Positions 1-9,632 of a stretch of DNA of 64,000 bases are shown one piece after another; position 1 is the first letter of the stretch, and each line of letters begins with the position of its first letter. The stretch is from assembly GCF_036417845.1 (NCBI RefSeq), contig NC_090012.1, positions 1,116,001-1,180,000 on the forward strand, in the 5' to 3' direction. A program made the translations under genes and the position numbers. Source of the DNA: Apteryx mantelli (taxonomy: Eukaryota; Chordata; Aves; Apterygiformes; Apterygidae). The notes beneath the pieces are model-generated. The model was given only the letters and a program-made list of their open reading frames with translations. It was not told where the DNA came from and did no database searches.

Positions 1-77
1 CCGGGGACCGAGCCGGTGGCCTCTGCTCACCCTGGGCAGGTTGTTCCCGTGGCCGATGGTCTCTTTCCATCCTGCAG

Positions 78-546
78 AGACTCTTCACGGTGCCGGCGAG
101 CGCAGCCCAGGCCAGGATCCCCTACGCCCGGGTGACCCACAACAAGTACATGGTCACGGAGAAGGTGGCCTACATCGGTGAGTACGGCACCAGCGTGCGG
201 CACCAGCACGCGGCACCCAGCGTGCAGCACGCGTGCATCGGAGATCCCCACCAGCACCGCGCAGCTGCCGGCGCCTCTGCGTCTCGTCCCCCTAAATAAA
301 CCTGCTGCTGGTGGCGGTGGCTCTTCCCTCCCGGTTCTCTCCGCAGGGACGTCCAACTGGTCAGGGGACTACTTTGTCCGGACGGCGGGATCGGCCCTCG
401 TCGTGAACGAGTCAGGGGGCCGCGCCGGCGGGACGGCCACCGTCCGGGGGCAGCTGCAGGCGGTGTTCGAGCGGGACTGGAGCTCCCCGTACAGCGCGGA
501 CATCGATGACGTGGAGCAGTGGCAGCGCATGTGCAGCTTCCACTAG
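78..546 (+). CDS. PLD3: PLD3, phospholipase D family member 3, last two exons (5' end outside window)
   Basis: Exons at 78-177 and 347-546; the window opens inside the preceding intron. The donor after 177 is GTGAGT and the acceptor before 347 is CCGCAG; the split glycine codon joins in frame. The first exon holds the second HKD motif in its PLD3 form, HNKYMVTEK (H, K and E at the catalytic spacing), and the join gives [14 protein letters not shown]3 is known as a type II membrane protein delivered to lysosomes, where it acts as a 5' exonuclease on single-stranded nucleic acid. The C-terminus keeps the family's RDWxSPYS motif and ends in [13 protein letters not shown] with stop TAG at 544-546. 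Its neighbour HIPK4 points towards it, as in human 19q13.2. Family identity is seen directly; function is from the family. Confidence 0.95.
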
Positions 547-1088
547 GCGCCGGTGCCCTGCCGCGGCCGCGGAGAACCGGCATCGCGCCTGGCCCCCCGC
601 GGCTCAGACGCCCCGTCACGTCCTCAAGCTCCACCAGCGCCGCAGAGGCACCGAGTCCCGGTGGCGTCGGGGATGCAGGATGCTCCACGTCCCTTCCCAC
701 TGCCGAGCGGGCGTGAGCTGCTTTTCCTCCATCAAATACATCGTTCCCTCTGTTCTGGGACAAACCTTAATTATCCCCACGCACCGCAAGGGGTTTCCAC
801 AGCTGGGTGCCGGCCACTAGCACGGGTCCACGCGTTATATTCGTTCAGTGAGCGCTGGTTCTGCAGTGTGTGGATGCACAGACTCACAAGGACCCGCCGG
901 GGCGAAGCTCAAAGCTTCGCAGCGGGTGCCAGCGGCAGAGGTGCCGGTCACAGCTCCGCGGGGTCCGGCCGCCCTGTTTTGTGCAGGAAAGCGCCATGTG
1001 TCGCTCTCCAATTTAGAGCGCTTTCTTTGTGGGTACAGAACAATTTTTCTGGACGTTTGCCAACATAGCTGTTAGTCCATGAGTTAAA

Positions 1089-1094
1089 ATTAAA
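1089..1094 (+). terminator. Probable PLD3 poly(A) signal, ATTAAA variant
   Basis: ATTAAA lies 543 bases after the PLD3 stop, and no AATAAA is seen between the stop and this point. The stretch 547-1340 holds no other gene and should be the PLD3 3'UTR plus the short convergent gap to HIPK4. Confidence 0.5.
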
Positions 1095-1349
1095 TGGGGA
1101 GTCTCGTAAGCCGTGCAGCGTCCGGGTCTGCCGTGCCGCCCCCACGCCGGCTGTGTGCGCCGAGCACACGCCACGCGCTTGTCCCGCCGGAAAGCACCCG
1201 GCCCCGCACTCAACACCGTCCCGAGCCGCTCTCCGGCACTGGGAACAGCCCTGAGGGCCCCCACCGCCCCATCCAGCCCTCCCTCGTGCCACGGTCCCGG
1301 TTCCCGCCTGGCAAGGAGGCACACGACATGCTGGGCCATTGGCAAACGG

Positions 1350-1355
1350 TTTATT
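1350..1355 (-). terminator. HIPK4 poly(A) signal
   Basis: TTTATT on the plus strand reads AATAAA on the minus strand, 250 bases past the HIPK4 stop. With the PLD3 signal at 1089 the two convergent transcripts would end within about 300 bases of each other. Confidence 0.75.
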
Positions 1356-1604
1356 GGGGGGCACTGGAAAAAGCTGGTGCCCGGAGCAGCCGGCGCACCT
1401 TGTCCGTGCGCCCGTGGCTGCGCTCCCCCCTGTCGATGCGGAGTGGGTTGCCCGCCTGGGTGACCCCGGAGCCCAGCTCGGGGCCGCTGAGCAACAGAGG
1501 TTGCACGTGGGCGAGGAAGAGGAAGGTCTTTCAAGCACGGAGGCCGGTGCAGGCTCTAATCGCTCGGCTCCCGGGGCGCCTGCCGGCAGGGTCCCCGCAG
1601 CGGC

Positions 1605-3767
1605 TCAGCGCTGGCCGGCCACGTGCTGCAGGTAGCGCGGGTGCCGGCTCTGCGCGTAGTGGAGCCCGCCGTGCCCGGCGGGGCGCTCCGAGCCCCGCTC
1701 CCGCAGCCAGTCCTCGGGGCCCAGCCACGCGCCGGCGCCGGGCCGCTGGGGCTCGGGCGCGCGCCACTCGGCCAGAGGTCTCTGCGGGCGAGAAAAGCAG
1801 GGGGCGGTGAGCGGCGCGGCGGGGGACGGGGGGACGCCCCACGGCCCCGGGGGTCCAGCGAGGCGGCTGAACGGGGACCCGCAGGGAGCCCAGTGGGGAG
1901 GCTGCCACAGCCCACGCTCCAGGTCTTGGTGGGGACCTGGAGCAAACACGGACCAGGAGCACCAGTGAGCCAGAGCACCTGGGGACCCAAAGCACCCAGG
2001 GGACCAAGAGCACCCGGGGACCCAAAGCATTGGGGAACCTGGAGCACCAGTGACCCAGAGCACCCAGGCATGCAGAGCACCTGGGGGGACCCCGGGCACC
2101 CAAGGGACATGGAGCACCAGTGACCCAGAGCATCCAGGGGACCTGGAGCACCCAGGGACACGGAGCATCTGTGGCTGGTGCAAGCAGCCTCCCCACCAGG
2201 CACCCGGTACCTTGGCGTGGGGCGAGGGCGGAGGTCTCTCCGGTGGGCTCTGCTCCTCGGTGCCGCCAAACGTGGTGCCGCCGGCGGGGCCCCACTGCCC
2301 CTGGCGCTCCCGGCCGCCGCCACCACCGCCGTCCGGGGACCGCGGCCCCAGCACGATGAGGTTGCCCAGGATGGGGTCGGGCTTGGGGCGCCGCGGGTGC
2401 CGGCGGTGCCGGGCGGCCCTGTGCCAGCTGCCGTAGTGCGTGGGGATGGGGGCCGGGGTCGGTGGCAGGGGCTGGCCGGCTCCGCGCCGGCTCTCGTCGC
2501 CCGGCGCCACCTCGGCCAGGCTGAGATCGTCCATCTGGGCGATGGCTCGCAGCACGCTGCAGCGGCCGGCCGCACCGGGCTGCGCCGGCTCCTCCTGCGG
2601 CGGCGGGAGGAAGGCACCTTCCTCCCCATTGGGGAAAGCCTCGGCGGCGCCGGCGTCCTTGCGGGACGCTTGCAAGCCCTGCCGGCAGAGCTGGTAGTAG
2701 CGGGTGGGCTCGAAGCTCGCCTGGAGCTGCTGCAGGGAGACGAAGGGATGCTTCAGGGCGGCGCCGGGCGCGATGCGCTCGTGCGAGTCCCAGGTCAGCA
2801 TGCGCTTGATGAGCTCCACCATGCCGCGGAGGTCGCAGCGCTCGGCCATGGCCTCGCTGTCGGGGTAGATCATCCGGTGGCCGCTCACCGTCTCCATCTG
2901 GTCCAGGGAGGTGAGGACGTACTTGCGCCGCTCCGTGGGCTTCTCCCGCGTCTCGGCCAGGTGCTCGGCCAGGGATTTCAGCTGCCAGGGGCCGGCGGCG
3001 TCGGGGTGCGGCGCCCGGCGGAAGAAGCGGTGCGCCTTGCGGGCGGCGTGGAGCAGCCCACCCCGCGGCAGCCCCTGGGTCTCGCAGATGTAGCGCACCT
3101 GGTCGTACTCGCTGCCGCCGGGGTAGAGCGGCCAGCCCAGGTGCAGCTCGGCCATGATGCACCCCAGCGACCAGACATCCACCTTCTCGCAGAAGGGCAG
3201 CCCCAGCAGGATCTCGGGCGCCCGGTAGAAGCGGGACTGGATGTAGGGCTCCTTGATGTAGCGCACCTCGCTGAAGATGCTGGCCGAGCCAAAGTCGATG
3301 ACCTTCACCCGGAACGGGTACCGCGCGTGGTCCACCAGCATGATGTTCTCCGGCTTCAGGTCGGCGTGGATGATGGAGAGCTCCTTGAGCTTGGTCAGCG
3401 CCTTGAGCACCTGCGCCGTGATGGTCCGGATGTGCCTGACGGGCAGCGGGGAGAAGTTGTTCTTCTTCTGGAAGTCGAAGAGGTTTTGCTCCAGGAGCTC
3501 GAAGACCAGGTAGCACTTGGTGCCGTCGTGGAAGGACTCGAGGAAGCGGACGATGTGCGACTCCTCCACGTTCACCGCCCCCATCGCCTGCAGCAGCTTC
3601 AGCTCGTTCTTGATGATCCGGCTCTGGTGCCCGTCGTTCTTCAGGATCTTGATGGCCACCATCTCCCCCGTGCTCCTCCGCCAGCTCTTGGCCACTTCCC
3701 CGAAGGTGCCTTTCCCCAGGGTGTCGACCACGTCGTAGCACTCGGTGCCCGACTCCAGCGTGACCAT
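1605..3767 (-). CDS. HIPK4: HIPK4, homeodomain-interacting protein kinase 4
   Basis: Two coding exons: 3767-2211 (519 codons) and 1781-1605 (58 residues plus TGA), joined in phase 0 by an AAG/GTACCG donor and a CGCCCGCAG acceptor; 577 residues against 616 in human. The start MVTLESGTECYDVVD fits the human start. The CMGC kinase core is complete: glycine loop GKGTFGEVAK, VAIKIL lysine, HADLKPENIM catalytic loop, DFGSAS, and the activation segment SRFYRAPEILLGLPF with its tyrosine. The C-terminal tail is diverged and Gly/Pro rich but ends in RYLQHVAGQR, matching the human SFLQHVTGHH end. HIPK4 is the HIPK without a homeobox-interacting region and is known for a role in spermatid head shaping. 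The kinase exon reads through with no intron, though human HIPK4 is split into four exons as I recall. Confidence 0.95.
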   Translation of the reverse strand: MVTLESGTECYDVVDTLGKGTFGEVAKSWRRSTGEMVAIKILKNDGHQSRIIKNELKLLQAMGAVNVEESHIVRFLESFHDGTKCYLVFELLEQNLFDFQKKNNFSPLPVRHIRTITAQVLKALTKLKELSIIHADLKPENIMLVDHARYPFRVKVIDFGSASIFSEVRYIKEPYIQSRFYRAPEILLGLPFCEKVDVWSLGCIMAELHLGWPLYPGGSEYDQVRYICETQGLPRGGLLHAARKAHRFFRRAPHPDAAGPWQLKSLAEHLAETREKPTERRKYVLTSLDQMETVSGHRMIYPDSEAMAERCDLRGMVELIKRMLTWDSHERIAPGAALKHPFVSLQQLQASFEPTRYYQLCRQGLQASRKDAGAAEAFPNGEEGAFLPPPQEEPAQPGAAGRCSVLRAIAQMDDLSLAEVAPGDESRRGAGQPLPPTPAPIPTHYGSWHRAARHRRHPRRPKPDPILGNLIVLGPRSPDGGGGGGRERQGQWGPAGGTTFGGTEEQSPPERPPPSPHAKVPGAWWGGCLHQPQMLRVPGCSRSPGCSGSLVLHVPWVPGVPPGALHAWVLWVTGAPGSPMLWVPGCSWSPGCFGSPGALAHWCSWSVFAPGPHQDLERGLWQPPHWAPCGSPFSRLAGPPGPWGVPPSPAAPLTAPCFSRPQRPLAEWRAPEPQRPGAGAWLGPEDWLRERGSERPAGHGGLHYAQSRHPRYLQHVAGQR
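1945..2170. repeat. Minisatellite in HIPK4 intron, ~24 bp unit
   Basis: Degenerate direct repeat built on GGAGCACCAGTGACCCAGAG and CACCCAGGGGACC. It fills about half of the only HIPK4 intron (1782-2210). Confidence 0.7.
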
Positions 3768-4236
3768 GGCCGGTGGTAGCGGCTCCCTCCCTCCTGGCCC
3801 GTGCAGAAATCGGAGGCGGCCCTGGCTCCTGGCAAAGGGCTGGCGCCTCCCCGCGCGGTGGGACCGGGACCGCCACTGCCCCAGAACCGGCCAGAGACCC
3901 AACAGCGGCTGGTTCCGGCATCGCCGGGGACGCAGCCATGGCGCCCGGGCACGCGGCACGCCGGCTCACTCCGGGGGGGGGGGTGCAAGTCGCCGGATTA
4001 AAACGCATCCGCTGGAAGAGGAGCGCGGGCGAGCGCGGTGCAGCCGGGAGCCAGGATCGTGCGGCCACCACCACACGTTCCCATCTCCGGGCCTCGTGCA
4101 ATGCTGAAGCTGGCGGAAACCGGGATCCGAGGGCTGCTGTCGACCCCTCGCCCGGCTCTAGTGCTGGCAGCTTGCCGCGGCCACCCGCTCCCAACCCACA
4201 GACCACGCCGGGGCCGGGGCTGTTCTCAGGTTAACG
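3768..4236. other. HIPK4 5' flank / PRX 3' spacer
   Basis: Short tandem spacer between two minus-strand genes. It should hold the HIPK4 5'UTR and promoter. I see GC-rich sequence and no TATA box or clear upstream exon; the open frame upstream of the HIPK4 ATG has no family similarity. Confidence 0.4.
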
Positions 4237-4242
4237 TTTATT
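4237..4242 (-). terminator. PRX poly(A) signal
   Basis: TTTATT on plus, AATAAA on minus, 640 bases past the PRX stop. The interval 4243-4881 is then the PRX 3'UTR; no other gene is seen there. Confidence 0.7.
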
Positions 4243-4881
4243 CCAAGGGGACCAAGAACAGGGCAGGGGCTGGGGACGAAGGCGCAGGCAGCATCTGAGC
4301 CGCTGGGAGACACCCGGATTAATGGCTTTTATCTGGAAAATAAAAGGGGGGGGGCAACCGGCTCCGAGCATTTTCCCCGGCGTGGGAGAGTTACGGGTGA
4401 GCTGTTACAGCCCCCGGAGCCGCGTCCGTGGGGTTAACGGGAGCAGGAAATCCGGGTGTGCACGGAAACCCCGCACCTGGGCCAGGGTTTTCCTCCAAAA
4501 TCGCGGCGGGAGCGATTGCACCGGGGCTGGAGGAGCGCGGCGAGGACTGTTAGTTGCCAGCTCCTGGCGTTTAGAGAACAAGGGGGAAAAAAACAAAATT
4601 GACAGCTGGCTGCGGAAAAACAGCATTAGAAACTCAGACGGGTTAAAGCAAGAACAGGAAACCAGAGGCGACACTTGCACCGAGCACCGACTCGCCGCGG
4701 GGACGGCCACGACCCGGCGGCGAGCGGGGGGGAGCGGGGGGGGGTGCAGACAACGAATGGTAAAAAATCGTAATCGTAAGCGTAGCTCGATTATTCACAT
4801 TATCCTCACCGGGAAGCGCGCCCGAGGCAGCCCGAGGGCAACCCCACGCGTGCGCCGAGCCCCGGCGGTCTCCGCGCCCCT

Positions 4882-7800
4882 CTACGTGGCGGCGGGCTGC
4901 GGGCGCCCGCTGGAGCCGGGGCGGCCACGGGGGGCGGCGGCGTCCGCGCGGTGCTGGGGGCTCAGCGTCACCTTGGGCAGCCTGAAGCCGGCGGGGGCCG
5001 GCGGCGGCTCCGGGGCCGCGGCCGCCCTCTCCAGCACGGCCAGCTCGGTGCGGGCGGCCGAGGCCACCACGGCCTCGCCGTCCCTCCTCCGCGCGGCCCC
5101 CAGGGCGAGCCGGGGGGCCCGGAGGCTCTTGAGGGCGGCCAGGGTGCCGGCGCGCGGTGGCTCCGGCTCCTCCGGCTCCTCCGGCTTCACCAGGCGCAGG
5201 CTGAGCTCGGGGTCGGGCGCCGCGGGCCGGGCGGGCGCCGCCAGCTCCAGGCGGGGCAGCGGCAGCCGCAGCCGCGCGCCCTCCTCCGCCTCCCCGTTGA
5301 CCTCGGCGCCGGCTCCCGGCTTGCGGAGGCGCCCCGAGCCCGGCTTGGCCGCCCTGCCCTCGCCGCCGCCGCCGCCGCCCTCGAGCAGCCCCGCGGCGCC
5401 CTCGGCCCCTCGGCCCTTGGGCCGCACCAGCTCCAGCACGGCCTTCCTCACGCCCAGGGCCACCCTCGCCCTCGCCTCCTCGCCGCCCTCCGGGGCGCCC
5501 CGCGGCAGGGCGATGCCGAAGCGGGGCAGCTTCACCCGGCGCCGCTTCCCGGCCTCGGCTTCGGCCCCCGGCGGCGGCGGCGGCTCCTCGCCCTCCCCGG
5601 GAGCCGCCAGCTCCAGCTCGGGCACCTTCAGCGCCGGCCGCTTCCCCTCCGCCTCGGCCACCGCCGCCGGCAGCCGGATTTTGGGCACCTTCAGCCTGGC
5701 CTCCAGCCCTCCCGCCTCCCGCTCCGGCTCGCCGCCGCGTCCCGGCTTCCCCTCGGCCGAGAAGCCCACGTCGGGGATGGAGACGTGGGGCAGGCGGCAG
5801 GGGAGCGGGGCGCCGGGCGCCGGCGGGCAGAGGGGCTGCGCGTCCGCCCCGGCCCCGGCCTTGCCCAGCCCCAGCGCCGGCACCTTCAGCCGGAATTTGC
5901 CCTCGGGGCCGGGCGGCTCCGGCTCCGCGGCGAAGCCGGCGGGAAGCGATGGTGCCCTGCTGCCAGCATCGGGGGCCTCGGGGGCTCCGGCGCCGCGGAC
6001 GTCGGGGCTGGACCCGCCGAACCGCGGCAGCTTCGTCCAGCCGCGCCACCCCGCCGCCGCCGGATCACCGCCCCAGCCCGGCTCCGGCTCCGGCTCCGGC
6101 GCCTTCCCCTTGGGGAACTTGGGCAGCCCCAGCGAGGGCATCCGGAAGGAGCCGCCGGCCGCCGTCAGCGGCAGCTCGGTGTCCGAGAGCCGCGCTTTGG
6201 GCAGGGCGATGTCCAGCCGGGGCACCCGCATCCGGGGGCTGCCGGAGGCGCCGGCATTAGCCGGCTCTGCCGAGCTGCTCCGCTCCCGCGGCCCCTCCAG
6301 GCTCAGCTCCACTTGGGGCATTTTCCGATGGCTCTCGGCGGTGCCAGCATCCTCCGCCGGCCGGTTGGTGCCGTCCGCACTGGCCCGCGGCAGGCTGATG
6401 TCCAGCTCCACAGCCGGGAGCGCGACGCCAACGGAGGGCACCCGGGGGGCCCAGGCGTCCCCAGGCTCCGGCGGCTCCGGCGCTGCCCTGCCGCCGGCTC
6501 CCAGCCCGGGCAGCTCCACCTGCGGCAGCTTAATCCCCACCTCGGGAGCCAGGAAGCAGCCGCTGCCGTCCGCCGCCCCCTCCGGCAGCGCCGGGCCGGG
6601 CTCCTCCGCCTCCCGCCTGGCCGCCCCGAACGACGGCATCTTGAACTTGGCTTTCCTGGCCGGGGCCTCGGCAGCCCGGCTCTCTGCCGCAGGCTCGCCC
6701 TCCTTGTCCTTGCCGCCGAGCCGCGGCAGGGAGAGTTTGGGCATCCTCAGCTTCGCCCCGCCGGCGCCACCCTCGGGGCTCGCCGCCGGCTCCCCCTCCG
6801 CGCTCTTCCTCGCCTTCGGCCCCGCCGCCCCGAACCGGGGCAGGGCGAACTTGGAGGGCTTGGGCTTGCCGTCGGCGCCGGAGCCGCGTGCTGCCGCCTC
6901 CGTCCCCGTGCCGGGCACCTCCAGCTCCAGGCTGAGTCTCCGCAGGCCCCTCTCGACCGCGGTCGCCGCGTCCGGCTCCGCCGCCTCCTCCGGCTTCGCC
7001 CGCCCCACCGAGATGTCCACCCTGGGGATCCTGGCCACCACGGCGCCCAGGCCCGGCCCCCCGGCGCCCTCCGGACCCTCAGCCGCCGGCTGCGGCGCCG
7101 GTTCCCGTGCCGCCGGCAGCTCCAGGCCCACGGCCACCGCGGGCACCGCGATGTCCAGCGCCGGCACCGGCACCTCCGGGAAGCTCAGCCGCGCCGGGGC
7201 CGGCTCCAGGCTCCCACTGTTCACCCTGGCCGCCGGCAGCTTCACCTCCACCCGCGGCTGCTCCACGGCGATGCCCAGCTCCGGCTTCGGCAAGGCACCC
7301 TTGGGCAGCTCCGCGGCCAGCGCCTTCGCCCCCGGCACGCTGAGGTCCAGCTTGGGAACGCCGAACTTCCCCGGCTCCGGCTCCGGCGGCGGCAGCGGCT
7401 CGGCAGACACCAGCTCCACGGCGGCGCTGGGCAGCGCGATGTCGATGGTGGGCACCTTCACGGCCGGGAGCTTGGTCCGCGCCGCGGGCTCCGGCGCTGC
7501 CGGGAGCGAGATCCCCAGGCTCGGCAGCTTCACCCTGGGCCCCTTGGCCTTGGGGCTCTCCCTGGCCGCCGCGTCCCCCTCGGGCTCGCCGGCCGCCTCC
7601 CCCTGCCCGGCTTTGCCCCCCAGCTTGGGCAGGGCAATTTTGGGCACCTTGACGGCGATGCTGGGAGCTTCCCAGGCGGCGGCCGGCACCGGCGCCGGCT
7701 CCGGCTCGCGCCGTGCTGTGGGCAGCTGCAGCTCCAGGGCTGGCGGCTGCACTGCAATCTCCAGCACCGGAGCCCGTGGCCCTGGCTCCGGTGGCGCCGG

Positions 7801-9632
7801 CACGGCCGGGGGCGCCGCGCCGGGCAGGCTCAGCCCCACGTCCACCTTGGGCGCCGCCACGTCCACGGCCGGGAGCGCCGCCGGCGCCCCGAGCCCGGGC
7901 AGCGGCACGTCCAGCTCCACCTGGGGAGCCCTGAACTTGGCCTCCCCCTCGGCGCCGGGCTCCTCCTTGCCGAAAGCCGGGGGCGATTTGGGAGCCGCGG
8001 GCTCTGCACCGCCCCGGGGCAGGGCCACCTCCAGCTTCGCCCGTGGCTCCTCCACCTCCAGCGCCGCTGCTTTCCCGGCCACCGCCTCCCTAACCGTCAG
8101 CCGGGAGAAGGCCAGCCGCGTCCGCTTGGCCTCAGCCACTGCCGCCGCTGCCGCCTCCGGGGGCCCCGCGGGGGCCGGGGCGGCTGCACCCGCCGCCGCC
8201 GCGCTCCAGCCCCTCATCAGCCTGGAAAACTTGGGCAGGGAGAACTCCACGTCCACGGGCCCCGTGTCCAGCTTCGCTCCCGGCACTGCTGCCACCACCG
8301 GGGCTTTCACCACCTTCTTCTTCTTCAAGGGCGTCAGGCTTTTGATGTTCTGGGAGGGAAGGAGCAGTGCATGTGCCGTGCAACCTCTTCTCTGTGTGCC
8401 ACCTCCTCCCCATGCGCAATCTCCTCCCCGCATGTAACCTCCTCCCCGTGTGCAACCTCCTCTCTGCATGCACCAGTCTAGCTGCATGTAACCTCCTCCC
8501 CGCGTGCAACCTCCTCTCTGCATGCACCAGTCTAGCTGTGTGCAGCCTCCTCCCCGCGTGCAGCCTCCTCCCCGCGTGCAACCTCCTCCTCGCGTGCAAC
8601 CCCCTCCCCGCGTGCAACCTTTGTGCACCGGCGAGCTGTGGGCAGCCTGAGGCCGCCTGGTGCCACGGCACCGCTCACGGCACCCGCATCCCCAGCGCTG
8701 CACCAGCCCTCAACCCCTGCCTGGGGCCAACCTGCAAGCTCCCCGCTTCCCAGCCTGGCACCGCCAGCACAGGGACGGGACCCCGCCGGGGATGGCACCG
8801 GGCGCATCTTTGCAGCGAGTCACTGAGAAAGCAGCTCGGGTGGAAATAAACCCAGCAGAGACCAAGGGTCCCCGTCCCCGAGGGCTGAGCGAGTCGGAGG
8901 CACCTACCAGCCGGGCCATCTTCGCCTTGGGCTCCTTGGCCTCGGAGCCGGCTGCGCTGGGGTGGACGGCGGCGTCGGTGCTGGGCACGGTGCGCTTGAG
9001 GCAGAAGGAGACCTTGCAGGCCTCGGCGCACTGCAGCAGCCGCACGGCATCCTCGTAGCGGACGTTCTCGAAGAAGACCCTGGCGCTGAGGAGCTGGTCG
9101 CCTGCGGGGACGCGGTGGTGAGGGGAGGCCGTGGGGCAGCAGCCTTTGGGGAGGTGCCAGCAGGGTGCTGAGAGCCCCTGGGACCGGGGTCCCCATGCAC
9201 TGGGGAGACCCTCATGGATGCTGCAACCAGCGGGAGCTTGCAAAGACTTTGGGGGCTCTGTGGAGCTTGCAAAGACTTTGGGGGCCTGCAAAGACCTTCG
9301 GTGTTGCTGTCAGGGCCCGTCGCCTCCCGCCCGCGCCCCCTGCGCCGTCCCTGCGCTCCCACCTTCGCGGAGGCGCAGAGCCTTGGCGGCGCTGGAGTCG
9401 CGCTGCACGTCGGAGACGTAGATGCCCTCCTTCCCGCCGCCGGCCAGGCTGATGCCCGTCACCCCGGCCTCGGCCGCCGTCTCCACCACGATCTCCACCA
9501 GCTCCGGCGCGGCGACGTGCTCCTGCAGGGCAGAGCGTGGTGTGGGACCGGCCCCGCGCGGCCCCGGCCCCCGCGCCGAGCATGCCGTGGTGCAGCCCTC
9601 ACCTCGGCCACGCCGGCCCGGGCGGGCTCCAT
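4882..9632 (-). CDS. PRX: PRX, periaxin (long form)
   Basis: Four coding exons: 9632-9603, 9522-9363, 9101-8908, 8349-4882 (TAG); 1,283 residues against 1,461 in human L-periaxin. Phases agree at every join. The N-terminus [10 protein letters not shown] then ELVEIVVET leads into the PDZ domain (about residues 18-100) with the [14 protein letters not shown] loop, [20 protein letters not shown] and [10 protein letters not shown]. The last exon opens with [14 protein letters not shown], a basic nuclear-targeting stretch, then [14 protein letters not shown] and the long periaxin repeat region of alternating hydrophobic/Pro steps such as KVPKIRLP and [10 protein letters not shown], and ends in [10 protein letters not shown] plus a short tail. 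Periaxin is known as a Schwann-cell scaffold that links dystroglycan through DRP2 to the cytoskeleton in myelinating cells. The repeat region is Ala/Glu/Gly rich with GC-biased codons, so antisense frames stay open by chance. Confidence 0.95.
8375..8625. repeat. Minisatellite in last PRX intron, ~17-18 bp unit
   Basis: About 14 copies of GCAACCTCCTCCCCGCGT with variants, including two copies of GCACCAGTCTAGCTG as a higher-order insert. It lies within the intron 8350-8907. Confidence 0.8.
9225..9305. repeat. Short tandem repeat in PRX intron, ~30 bp unit
   Basis: About two and a half copies of GCTTGCAAAGACTTTGGGGG between the second and third coding exons. Confidence 0.65.

Noticed and set aside
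295-300. AATAAA near the window start
   Set aside because: It lies inside the last PLD3 intron, before the terminal exon.
2882-2891. GTGAGCGGCC on the minus strand inside the HIPK4 kinase exon as a splice donor
   Set aside because: The frame continues through it and the encoded residues (METVSGH then PDSEAMAE) align with human HIPK4, so it is coding.
4322-8437. A 1,371-codon plus-strand open frame and a 1,176-codon one overlapping it
   Set aside because: Antisense shadows of the PRX last exon; Ser/Ala/Gly and Arg/Leu-rich low-complexity output from GC-biased codons.
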